A stretch of DNA of 64,000 nucleotides from Gallaecimonas mangrovi (GTDB lineage Bacteria > Pseudomonadota > Gammaproteobacteria > Enterobacterales > Gallaecimonadaceae), in NCBI RefSeq assembly GCF_003367375.1, contig NZ_CP031416.1, positions 3,836,674 through 3,900,673 on the forward strand. Reading direction: 5' to 3'. Under the pieces are notes generated by a model. The model was not told the DNA's origin and ran no database searches. It saw only the letters and a program-made list of their open reading frames with translations. This document shows positions 56,632-64,000 of the stretch, in pieces; the stretch's first letter is position 1; the number at the start of each line of letters is the position of its first letter. Position numbers and translations under genes: made by a program.

Positions 56632-58035
56632 ATGTTCAATGAAATGATGAGTGACGATAAGGTTCGCGACCCGTACCAAGCCCTCACCGAATGGATGGAA
56701 GCCACAGGCTCGGAAAACCTGGCGCAAAAACGCGCGGAAGCCGAAACCCTGTTTCGCAAAATTGGTATCACCTTCGCGGTCTACGGTGACGGTGGCGATC
56801 CGGAGCGGCTTATTCCTTTTGATTTAATTCCCCGCATTTTTACCGCCGACGAATGGCGCAACTTAAAGCGCGGCGTTGAGCAGCGCGCCCGTGCACTGAA
56901 CGCCTTTTTATTCGATGTTTACCACAATGCCGAGATCATCAAAGCAGGCATTATCCCTGGCGAACTGGTGTTTAATAATGCCGCCTTTGAACCCGCCGTT
57001 ATCGGCATCGACCCGCCGGGCAAGGTGTATAGCCACATCATTGGTGTCGATATTGTCAGGGTCAGCGAAAACGAGTTTTACGTATTAGAAGACAATTGCC
57101 GCACCCCTTCCGGCGTGTCCTATATGCTGGAAAACCGCGAGATAATGATGCGGATGTTTCCAGAACTGTTCTCGCAGCTGCGTATCGAGCCGGTCGACAG
57201 CTACCCGGAAGAACTCTTAAAAACCTTAAAAAGCATTGCCCCGAAAGACTGTAAGGGTGAGCCCTGCATTGTGGTGCTAACGCCTGGCGCCCTAAACAGC
57301 GCCTATTACGAACATTCCTTTCTGGCTGACCAAATGGGGGTTGAGCTGGTAGAGGGCCAAGACCTTTTTGTCTCTGGCAGCCACCTTTACATGCGCACCA
57401 CGCGCGGCCCGGAACGGGTTGATGTGATTTACAGGCGTATCGACGATGCCTACCTGGACCCTTTGTGTTTTCGCCCCGATTCAGTGCTGGGCGTGCCGGG
57501 GCTGATGAATGTCTATCGCGCCGGCAATGTGGCCATCTGCTCCGCGCCGGGGGCTGGCGTTGCCGACGACAAAGCCGTTTATACCTACGTACCGTCGATG
57601 ATCCGTTTTTATCTCGGTGAAGAGCCCATTTTGAACAATGTGCCCACCTACCAGTGCGCCAAAGCCGCCGATTTGGAGTATGTGCTGGCGCACCTTCCGG
57701 AACTGGTGGTCAAGGAAGTGCATGGCTCCGGCGGCTACGGCATGCTGGTGGGCCCTGCCGCCAATCGCGAGGAAATCGACGCCTACGCTGGCCGCATTCG
57801 CGCCAACCCCAGCGACTTTATCGCCCAGCCCACCTTAAGCCTGTCTACCTGCCCCACCTTTGTAGAAAGTGGCATTGCACCGCGCCATGTTGACCTGCGC
57901 CCCTTCTGCTTGGTGGGCGACAAAATTCGGCTGGTACCCGGCGGCCTCACCCGGGTTGCCCTGCGAGAAGGGTCACTGGTGGTGAACTCGTCGCAAGGTG
58001 GCGGCGTGAAAGACACCTGGATCATGGCGGAATAA
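56632..58035 (+). CDS. circularly permuted type 2 ATP-grasp protein
   Basis: A 467-residue protein of the circularly permuted ATP-grasp class (formerly DUF404/DUF407). Conserved stretches are RNLKRGVEQRARALNAFL-like near residue 75-92, YVLEDNCRTPSGVSYMLENR (about 147-166), GPERVDVIYRRIDDAYLDPL, VVKEVHGSGGYGMLVGP with the phosphate-binding Gly loop, and RPFCLVGDKIRLVPGGLTRVA. ATP-grasp enzymes join a carboxylate to an amine; this subclass was predicted from gene neighbourhoods to make a peptide or amide product. First gene of a four-gene unit whose members overlap or nearly touch. Confidence 0.92.
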   Translation: MFNEMMSDDKVRDPYQALTEWMEATGSENLAQKRAEAETLFRKIGITFAVYGDGGDPERLIPFDLIPRIFTADEWRNLKRGVEQRARALNAFLFDVYHNAEIIKAGIIPGELVFNNAAFEPAVIGIDPPGKVYSHIIGVDIVRVSENEFYVLEDNCRTPSGVSYMLENREIMMRMFPELFSQLRIEPVDSYPEELLKTLKSIAPKDCKGEPCIVVLTPGALNSAYYEHSFLADQMGVELVEGQDLFVSGSHLYMRTTRGPERVDVIYRRIDDAYLDPLCFRPDSVLGVPGLMNVYRAGNVAICSAPGAGVADDKAVYTYVPSMIRFYLGEEPILNNVPTYQCAKAADLEYVLAHLPELVVKEVHGSGGYGMLVGPAANREEIDAYAGRIRANPSDFIAQPTLSLSTCPTFVESGIAPRHVDLRPFCLVGDKIRLVPGGLTRVALREGSLVVNSSQGGGVKDTWIMAE

Positions 58036-58045
58036 GGAATCAAGT

Positions 58046-58987
58046 ATGCTCAGTCGCACCGCCGCCAACTTGTTTTGGCTATCCCGTTATGTTGAGCGCG
58101 CCGAAAACATGGCCCGCCTGATGGAAATGGGTTATCGCATGGCAATGATGCCCGCTACCGGCAAGGGCTACCGCAGTGAATGGCAGTCGGTAATGGCAGC
58201 TGCCGGTTTTACCCTCACCGATTTTATTCCGCTAACCCAGGCGGAAGTGGCCGATTACTTGGTGTTTGATAAAGACAACCCATCGTCCATCAGTAACTGT
58301 CTCGAGCAGGCCCGTAACAATGCCCGCGCCATGCGCACCGCCATTACCGCTGACATGTGGGACGCCATTAATAGTGCCCACATGGAACTGAAAAAGCCCG
58401 CCATGCGTTACATGGTGCGCAACAACCTGCCGGAATTTTTAGACTGGGTTAAACGCCAAGGGGCGCTGTTTCGCGGCGCCACCGACTCGACGGTGCTGCG
58501 CAATGACGGCTATGACTTTCTGCGCTTGGGCACCTTGCTGGAAAGGGCCGACAACACCGCTCGCCTGTTGGATGTAAAGTACTATGTGCTGCTGCCAGAA
58601 AGCTCGGTGGTGGGCGACAGCCGCGACAGCTACCAATGGACCACGGTGCTGCGCGCAGTATCTGCACTGCGTTCTTTTCATTGGGTATATAAAGACAACT
58701 ACACGCCACTACTCATCGCCGACTTTCTGATTTTAAACCCCCTAAGCCCGCGTTCTTTAGCGCACTGTTATTCGGGTATTACCGAGCATCTGCAACGGCT
58801 TTCAAGGCTCTATCACAGCCGTCAAAGCGCCGGCACCGAAGCGCTGGAAACCTATTCGATATTGCTGCACGGCGACATGGAAGACATTTTCAACAGTGGT
58901 CTGCACGAGTTTTTAAGCAACTTTTTGCTGCGTAATGCTGCCCTGTCGGAAAGCATTGCCGAGTCTTACTATTTCGGAGGCCAATAA
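58046..58987 (+). CDS. alpha-E domain protein
   Basis: A 313-residue all-helical protein of the alpha-E family. It opens with LSRTAANLFWLSRYVERAENMARLMEMG, the family signature, repeated in spirit at GTLLERADNTARLLDVKYY (about residue 168-186). Always found with circularly permuted ATP-grasp proteins, sometimes fused to them, so it probably is a partner or regulator of the ligase. AAGGA upstream; ten bases after the ATP-grasp stop; it ends one base before the next start. Confidence 0.92.
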   Translation: MLSRTAANLFWLSRYVERAENMARLMEMGYRMAMMPATGKGYRSEWQSVMAAAGFTLTDFIPLTQAEVADYLVFDKDNPSSISNCLEQARNNARAMRTAITADMWDAINSAHMELKKPAMRYMVRNNLPEFLDWVKRQGALFRGATDSTVLRNDGYDFLRLGTLLERADNTARLLDVKYYVLLPESSVVGDSRDSYQWTTVLRAVSALRSFHWVYKDNYTPLLIADFLILNPLSPRSLAHCYSGITEHLQRLSRLYHSRQSAGTEALETYSILLHGDMEDIFNSGLHEFLSNFLLRNAALSESIAESYYFGGQ

Positions 58988-59806
58988 ATGCGTCTGACGG
59001 TTTCCCACAGTACCTGTTATCGCTACGATCCGGCGGTACGTTACGTCACCCAAAGCCTCAAGCTTACCGCCAGCCGTTTTGCGGGCCAGCGGGTGCTTAA
59101 TTGGCAAATTAGCGCCGAAGGCTGCACCATCAGTGCGCCTTTTGTAGACGGCTACGGCGACACCGTTTACACCTTAACCGCCAGCGGCCCACTTGAGAGC
59201 CTTGAAGTATTAGTAACCGGCACGGTACGCACCCAAGACCAAGCGGGCGTACTCAAAGACCATAAAGAAAAGGCCGCGCCACAGGTTTTTCTGCGCGCAA
59301 CTGCCGCCACCAAAGCCGATGAGGCCATTGCCGAACTAGCCCTTAAGGTCAAAGCCGCCAACAGTGAGGTAAGCCCGTTAGAGCTTGCCCATGCCTTGGC
59401 CAACGCAGTAAGCGATGCCATTGCCTACGCGCCCGGCAGCACCCACGCCCATACCAGTGCCGCCGAGGCTCTGGCCGCCGGGCAGGGAGTTTGCCAAGAC
59501 CACAGCCAGGTGCTTATCAGCGCCGCCCGTTCACTGTGCATACCGGCAAGGTACGTGTCAGGTTACCTATTTGCAGACGCCGATGGCGTGCCACACGAAG
59601 CCGCCCATGCCTGGGCTGAACTTTACATTCAAGGCCTTGGCTGGGTTGGCTTTGATTGCGCTAACCGCTGCTGTCCCACCGAGTACTATATTCGCTTGGG
59701 ATCAGGGCTTGATGCGCGGGACGCGGCGCCCATTCGCGGTGTACATTCAGGTGGCGGCGAGGAACAACTTGATGTATCTGTTGTGGTGAAGCAATCACAG
59801 CAATAA
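58988..59806 (+). CDS. transglutaminase-like cysteine protease
   Basis: A 272-residue cytoplasmic protein. It has the N-terminal beta domain of bacterial transglutaminase-like proteases (LTVSHSTCYRYDPAVRYVTQ) and a papain-fold core with the catalytic Cys in GQGVCQDHSQVLIS (about residue 175), His in HEAAHAWAELYI and Asp in GFDCANR. It would cleave an amide or peptide bond, possibly in the product of the ATP-grasp ligase. It begins at the base after the alpha-E stop. Confidence 0.93.
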   Translation: MRLTVSHSTCYRYDPAVRYVTQSLKLTASRFAGQRVLNWQISAEGCTISAPFVDGYGDTVYTLTASGPLESLEVLVTGTVRTQDQAGVLKDHKEKAAPQVFLRATAATKADEAIAELALKVKAANSEVSPLELAHALANAVSDAIAYAPGSTHAHTSAAEALAAGQGVCQDHSQVLISAARSLCIPARYVSGYLFADADGVPHEAAHAWAELYIQGLGWVGFDCANRCCPTEYYIRLGSGLDARDAAPIRGVHSGGGEEQLDVSVVVKQSQQ

Positions 59807-59821
59807 CGGAATTCACCGCCA

Positions 59822-60541
59822 ATGACCTACTGTGTAGGACTCAAACTGGACCAAGGTCTGGTTTTTTTATCAGACACCCGCACCAACGCTGGCCTCGATA
59901 ATGTGGCCCGCTTTCGCAAAATGTTTCATTGGCAAGAGCCCGGTGAAAGAGCCATTGTCATGGTGACGGCCGGTAACCTGGCCATTACCCAGGCGGTGAT
60001 CAACCGCTTGCAAGATGCCATCGACAACAGTGACCCTGACGGCACCTTGTTGAGTGCAAAAACCATGTCGGAAGTGGCGCAGCACGTGGGCGACGCCATG
60101 CAGCAGGTGCAGGGCAAATATCACCAGACCTTAGAGCAGCGCAACGAAAACTCGACCGCCACTATCATGGTCGGAGGCCAGCTCAAGGGCGGTAAGCCGC
60201 GGCTATTTTTGGTGTATTCCGCCGGTAATTTTATTGAAGCCACCGAAGACACCCCTTATTTGCAAATAGGCGAACACAAATACGGCAAGCCCATTCTTGA
60301 CCGTGTTATTACCCCGGCCACGCCCCTTAGCGATGGGATAAAAGCGGTGCTGTTATCGATGGACTCCACCTTACGCTCCAACTTATCGGTAGGCATGCCC
60401 CTGGATTTGGCGGTACTGCCGGCAGGCAAATGCCAGTTTTCCATGCGCCGCCGCATCGAGGCTGACGATGAACATTTTCGGGCCTTGTCTGAGGCCTGGT
60501 CACAGGCATTAAGGGATGCCTTTACCGATATGCCAGACTAA
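59822..60541 (+). CDS. Anbu-type proteasome-like peptidase
   Basis: A 239-residue Ntn-hydrolase of the bacterial proteasome-homologue (Anbu) class. After removal of Met the protein begins with Thr1 (TYCVGLKLDQGLVFLSD), with Asp17 in LSDTRTN and a Lys at about residue 32, the three residues of the proteasome-type active site. Anbu proteins form open helical rings, unlike HslV, and their substrate is unknown. The linked ATP-grasp, alpha-E and transglutaminase genes are the usual company of Anbu. Confidence 0.92.
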   Translation: MTYCVGLKLDQGLVFLSDTRTNAGLDNVARFRKMFHWQEPGERAIVMVTAGNLAITQAVINRLQDAIDNSDPDGTLLSAKTMSEVAQHVGDAMQQVQGKYHQTLEQRNENSTATIMVGGQLKGGKPRLFLVYSAGNFIEATEDTPYLQIGEHKYGKPILDRVITPATPLSDGIKAVLLSMDSTLRSNLSVGMPLDLAVLPAGKCQFSMRRRIEADDEHFRALSEAWSQALRDAFTDMPD

Positions 60542-60568
60542 ACCATCACGTTAAAACAAGGATGATGC

Positions 60569-61963
60569 ATGCGCCGCTTGTTATGGTTTGCCCTTTTTAG
60601 CAGTTGTTGCTGGGCCAAAGGTGACTTAACGGCGACCCTGGCAGCCATTGATGCTGACCAGCGCCAGCCGTTACCGGTAAATGCCTACATCACCATTAAC
60701 GCCAATGCTCGCCGCGACCTTCAGCAAGCAAAGCCGGGGCCGCTCCATGGCTGGTTATTGGCGATAAAAGACAATATCGAGGTGGCAGGCCTGCCCACCA
60801 CCGCCGGTTCTTTAGCGCTTTCAAACTACCTGCCCGATAGCGACGCCGCCATTGTCAGCCAGCTCAAGCAAGCTGGCGCTGTGGTGCTGGGCAAGGCCAA
60901 CTTAAGTGAATGGGCCAACTTTCGCGGCCAGCATGCTAGCAGTGGCTGGAGCGCCGTTGGCGGCCAAACCCGGTTACCGATGGACCGGCGCCGCAGCCCC
61001 TGCGGGTCGTCATCTGGCTCGGCGGCGGCAGTGGCCGCCGGCATGGCTGACGCCGCCATCGGCACCGAAACCGACGGTTCCATTACCTGCCCGGCAGCCG
61101 TCAACGGGCTGGTTGCCATCAAGCCCACCCTTGGCGCCGTATCAAACCAGGGCATAGTGCCCATTTCGCATCAGCAAGATACCGCTGGCCCCTTGGCAAA
61201 GACGGTTGACGATACCGCCAAGCTTTTAATGGCCATCAGCCAGCCTGGTTATTTTGAGCAACAAGGCCTGCCAACGGTGGCCCTTGGCCAGCTAAAAGTG
61301 GCGGTACTGCAACACAAGGCCGACTTTGACCAACGGGTGGCGGCGCTACTGACAATGGCCGTTCAGCGTTTTAAAAAGCACGGCGCCAAGGTTAAGCCGG
61401 TGGATTTACCCGACACCAGCGCCCTTGGCCAGGCCGAATTTACTGCCCTGGTAGCAGAGTTTCACCACGACCTTGGTGCCTACCTGGCAGGGTTGCCAAA
61501 AACGGTAGCGGTACACAGCATTAGCGAGCTGGTGCGTTTTAATCAGCTGCACGCTGAGGATGAGCTGCGTTATTTTGGCCAACAAACGCTGCTAATGGCC
61601 GAAAAGGCGCAAGACGGTAGCAAGGCCAGAGCACAGGCACGGCGGCTTGCCAGGCAAACCCTGGACGGCATCTTTGCCCAAGGCTATGACGTCCTCATTG
61701 CCCCCACCAATGGCCCGGCATGGCTGATTGACCATATCAATGGCGACCATTACCGCGGCGGTACGTCAACACTGGCGGCGGTGGCCGGTTACCCCCATGT
61801 CACGGTGCCGATGGGCAACATCGCCAATTTACCCATCGGCCTATCACTCATAGGGCCACCGGGCAGCGATTTGCGGTTACTGGCCATTGCCAAAGGCTGG
61901 CAACAAGCCCACGACAAAGTTGCACTTACCGCCTCGCTTTCCCATACTGCCGCCCCTTTATAG
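60569..61963 (+). CDS. exported amidase (amidase-signature family)
   Basis: A 464-residue protein with a likely signal peptide (about 1-16, ending CCWA before KGD) and the Ser-cisSer-Lys core: catalytic Lys in LLAIKDNIEVAG (near residue 67), cis-Ser in SPCGSSSGSAAA and the nucleophile in GTETDGSITCPA. It hydrolyses an amide bond of unknown substrate, probably in the periplasm. Starts 27 bases after Anbu on the same strand, so it may belong to the same transcript. Confidence 0.88.
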   Translation: MRRLLWFALFSSCCWAKGDLTATLAAIDADQRQPLPVNAYITINANARRDLQQAKPGPLHGWLLAIKDNIEVAGLPTTAGSLALSNYLPDSDAAIVSQLKQAGAVVLGKANLSEWANFRGQHASSGWSAVGGQTRLPMDRRRSPCGSSSGSAAAVAAGMADAAIGTETDGSITCPAAVNGLVAIKPTLGAVSNQGIVPISHQQDTAGPLAKTVDDTAKLLMAISQPGYFEQQGLPTVALGQLKVAVLQHKADFDQRVAALLTMAVQRFKKHGAKVKPVDLPDTSALGQAEFTALVAEFHHDLGAYLAGLPKTVAVHSISELVRFNQLHAEDELRYFGQQTLLMAEKAQDGSKARAQARRLARQTLDGIFAQGYDVLIAPTNGPAWLIDHINGDHYRGGTSTLAAVAGYPHVTVPMGNIANLPIGLSLIGPPGSDLRLLAIAKGWQQAHDKVALTASLSHTAAPL

Positions 61964-61985
61964 CGCTTAACCCAAGGGAGTCGTG

Positions 61986-62612
61986 ATGAGACGCGCCAAG
62001 AACCTGGACGATAAAGCCCTGCGCTTTCAGCAGATCCTCGACAGCGCCAGAGCCTTGCACCATCAATTCAAACGCCTACCCACCGCCGCAGAGCTCGCCA
62101 CCGAAACCGGCCTCGGTAAAGGCACGCTATACCTGTATTTTCGCTCCCGCGAGGCCATTTTTCTGACGCTGCTTGAAGCCGACATCAAACAATGGCTCAG
62201 TAGCATTCAGCAGTTAGGCAACCCGGCATTGCCGTTTGAGCAGACCATGAAAATGCTGATAGACCGCATTGCCAGCGACCAAGATACCTGCCGCCTGGCA
62301 GCGCTTTCCCATGGCCTGATTGAAAACAGTGACGACCTAGACGCCATTACCAAATACAAAGGCGCTATCGCTGTTGCCGTTACCGAATGCGCCGACAGCA
62401 TTGCCAGGCGCACCCAGCACAGCGCCAGCGACATTCAGCGGCTGTTGCAAGCGTCTTACGCGTTAATGATGGGGCTGTGGCAGGCCGCTAACCCGCCCGC
62501 AGTGGTCAGAGCCATGCCAAAAGCAGGCACCCTGCAAGAGCCTGATTTTGTTACTACCAGCAAGCAGGCCTTACTGTCGTTATGGCAGGGCTGGCTGTTA
62601 AAGCCGAACTGA
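61986..62612 (+). CDS. TetR family transcriptional regulator
   Basis: A 208-residue regulator: DNA-binding helix-turn-helix about residues 12-58 (RLPTAAELATETGLGKGTLYLYFRSREAIFL) and an all-helical ligand domain. AAGGGAG upstream; ATG at 61986 is used, a GTG one codon earlier is the alternative. It lies 22 bases after the amidase and may regulate this block. Confidence 0.88.
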   Translation: MRRAKNLDDKALRFQQILDSARALHHQFKRLPTAAELATETGLGKGTLYLYFRSREAIFLTLLEADIKQWLSSIQQLGNPALPFEQTMKMLIDRIASDQDTCRLAALSHGLIENSDDLDAITKYKGAIAVAVTECADSIARRTQHSASDIQRLLQASYALMMGLWQAANPPAVVRAMPKAGTLQEPDFVTTSKQALLSLWQGWLLKPN

Positions 62613-62705
62613 CATTCACCCTGCCTGCCGGTCTTGTGGTCGTGCTGGCCGTTGAGCTTGGAGCAATTTCATAGACACTGGGGAAAACGATAAAAAGGAC
62701 GCCCC

Positions 62706-64000
62706 ATGAATCGCATCACCCCCGTCGCCGCGCTTTGCTTATCTTTGCTCGGCGGCTGCGCCTATCTGCCGCACTTGTATCAGCAGCCCGTGAGTGCACA
62801 AACCCAGCAAAGTGATTTTGACGGCCTGGTAAGCCAGTACTGGCAAGTCAGCAATCAATACGATGCCCTGATTGCCGGTGCCGACAATCCCAACCGCAGC
62901 GCCGGGCACCTGCCCAACTTGTCGCCAGAAGCATTAGCCGCCCAGAACACCTATTGGCTGCAATTTCGCGACAAGGTCAACGCCATTGCCGATGCGGATC
63001 TGAGTAATCAGCAGCAGATCTCTAAAACCATGCTGATTTACGAGTTGGATGACAAAATCGACAGCTACCATTTTGGTGCTCAGATGATGCCTTTCACCTC
63101 AGAATACGGCTTTTGGGTGAGTTTGGCGGGGCTAAAAGATGACATGCGATTCACCGCCGATGCTGACTACAATAGCTACCTGACGGCCCTTGGCGATATT
63201 CCCCATTACATCGACCAGCAAATTGCCTGGATGAAAAAAGGCCTGGCTAAAGGCATTACCCAGCCCAAGGCCGTGCTGGGTTTGGTGGGCGATAACATCG
63301 CCTCGTACATGACGAACGAGCAATTTTTCGCGCCCTTTGAAAAGCTGCCAGCCAAAGATCCGCGCCGCGCCCAGGGCGAAACCCTTATCGTTGATGAGGT
63401 ACTGCCGGCCTTTCAAAAGCTCCACAACTTTATGGTGCACACCTACATTCCCCAAGCCCGTGACAGCATCGGCATGTCTGCCATGCCCAACGGCCGCCAG
63501 TGGTATAAAAACCGCGTCAAACACTACACCACCCTGGATGTGACCCCCGACGAGGTCCACCAGATGGGCCTGGACGAGATGAAGCACATTCACCAGCAGA
63601 TGAATGCCATCATCAAACAGCTGCACTTTAAGGGCAATTTGCACCAATTCATGCACTTTTTGCGCACCGACCCGCAGTTCTATGCCAAAACTCCGCTGGA
63701 GCTACTAAAAGATGCCTCTTATTACGCCAAGCGGGCCGACGGTATCTTGCCGCGCTACTTTGGCAAGCTGCCCCGCAAACCCTACACCGTGACGCCGGTG
63801 CCAGCCGATATTGCGCCAAATTACACTTCGGCGCGCTATTCCGGCTCTTACAGTGATGACAGGCCAGGGCAGTTTTGGGTTAATACCTACGATTTAAAAG
63901 TCAGGCCCATTTATGAACTGGCACCGCTCACCCTGCACGAAGCGGTGCCTGGCCATCACCTGCAAATTAGCCTGACCCAGGAAATGACCAACCTGCCAGC
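62706..64000 (+). CDS. DUF885 family lipoprotein, putative metallopeptidase (3' end outside window)
   Basis: An open frame of 431 codons runs off the right edge. The N-terminus is a lipoprotein signal (MNRITPVAALCLSLLGGC, lipobox LLGGC with Cys at residue 18), followed by the DUF885 domain: GMSAMPNGRQWYKNRVKHYT, then FWVNTYDLKVRPIYELAPLT and the zinc-site HEAVPGHHLQ near the window end. DUF885 proteins resemble M32/M2-like peptidases. Full length would be about 580-600 residues. It lies 93 bases after the TetR gene. Confidence 0.9.
   Translation, partial: MNRITPVAALCLSLLGGCAYLPHLYQQPVSAQTQQSDFDGLVSQYWQVSNQYDALIAGADNPNRSAGHLPNLSPEALAAQNTYWLQFRDKVNAIADADLSNQQQISKTMLIYELDDKIDSYHFGAQMMPFTSEYGFWVSLAGLKDDMRFTADADYNSYLTALGDIPHYIDQQIAWMKKGLAKGITQPKAVLGLVGDNIASYMTNEQFFAPFEKLPAKDPRRAQGETLIVDEVLPAFQKLHNFMVHTYIPQARDSIGMSAMPNGRQWYKNRVKHYTTLDVTPDEVHQMGLDEMKHIHQQMNAIIKQLHFKGNLHQFMHFLRTDPQFYAKTPLELLKDASYYAKRADGILPRYFGKLPRKPYTVTPVPADIAPNYTSARYSGSYSDDRPGQFWVNTYDLKVRPIYELAPLTLHEAVPGHHLQISLTQEMTNLP

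Overview
The window is chromosomal DNA of a free-living gammaproteobacterium with roughly 50-55% G+C in most genes. Gene order (polA-spf-engB, yihI-hemN, rsmD-ftsYEX-rpoH, gpmI-envC-yibQ facing yibN-grxC-secB-gpsA, cpxP-fieF beside cpxAR, and ntrC/ntrB/glnA/typA) is that of the Shewanella / Aeromonas / Gallaecimonas-type gammaproteobacteria. A Gallaecimonas-like genus is my best guess, but that is inference. No rRNA, tRNA, complete insertion sequence, prophage or CRISPR array is visible.

Layout. 1-7.1 kb: 3' end of polA, Spot 42 RNA, a second structured candidate small RNA, engB, cytochrome c4, a CsrB/CsrC-type GGA-rich RNA (not a protein gene), a methyltransferase, yihI, a DUF2489 protein and hemN. 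7.1-15.8 kb: adenosine deaminase, an RMD1/DUF155 membrane protein, epmA, rmuC with a RibD-like reductase, a HIT protein, small membrane proteins, a YjaG protein, a TraF-like outer-membrane barrel and a MarC/YhgN protein. 15.9-22.2 kb: two paralogous Oar-like TonB-dependent receptors, convergent, with a small secreted-peptide gene between them. 22.4-27.8 kb: DUF1145, rsmD, ftsY (with an unusual hexanucleotide tract), ftsE, ftsX, rpoH and a PanZ-type acetyltransferase. 27.8-34.8 kb: the envelope/glycolysis block yibQ, ctp, envC, gpmI and the divergent yibN, grxC, secB, gpsA.

34.8-39.1 kb is an accessory block: an NAD-binding oxidoreductase, a hydrolase remnant, a secreted alpha/beta hydrolase, an MFS exporter and a divergent TetR repressor with paired candidate operators. 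39.1-43.1 kb holds trmL and the Cpx envelope-stress module (cpxP-fieF convergent with cpxAR), with visible CpxR boxes. 43.2-50.8 kb is nitrogen control: ntrC, ntrB, a MipA barrel, a DUF4124 protein, glnA and typA, with NtrC-type sites before ntrB and glnA. 50.8-55.2 kb is a low-density, AT-rich stretch with a cupin protein and an acquired-looking MBOAT + SGNH pair (surface-polymer O-acylation) surrounded by degraded sequence.

55.2-64 kb carries a LysR regulator and then the most intriguing unit: a tight run of circularly permuted ATP-grasp, alpha-E, transglutaminase-like protease and Anbu-type proteasome-like peptidase genes. It is followed at short spacing by a secreted amidase, a TetR regulator and a DUF885 lipoprotein peptidase that runs off the window. 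This core gene set has been noted by comparative genomics as a probable peptide ligation/cleavage system, but its product is unknown. The other points most worth a second look are the frame-cycling repeat in ftsY, the two unannotated structured RNAs, and the 17-bp palindrome that covers both an NtrC site and the ribosome-binding site of ntrB.
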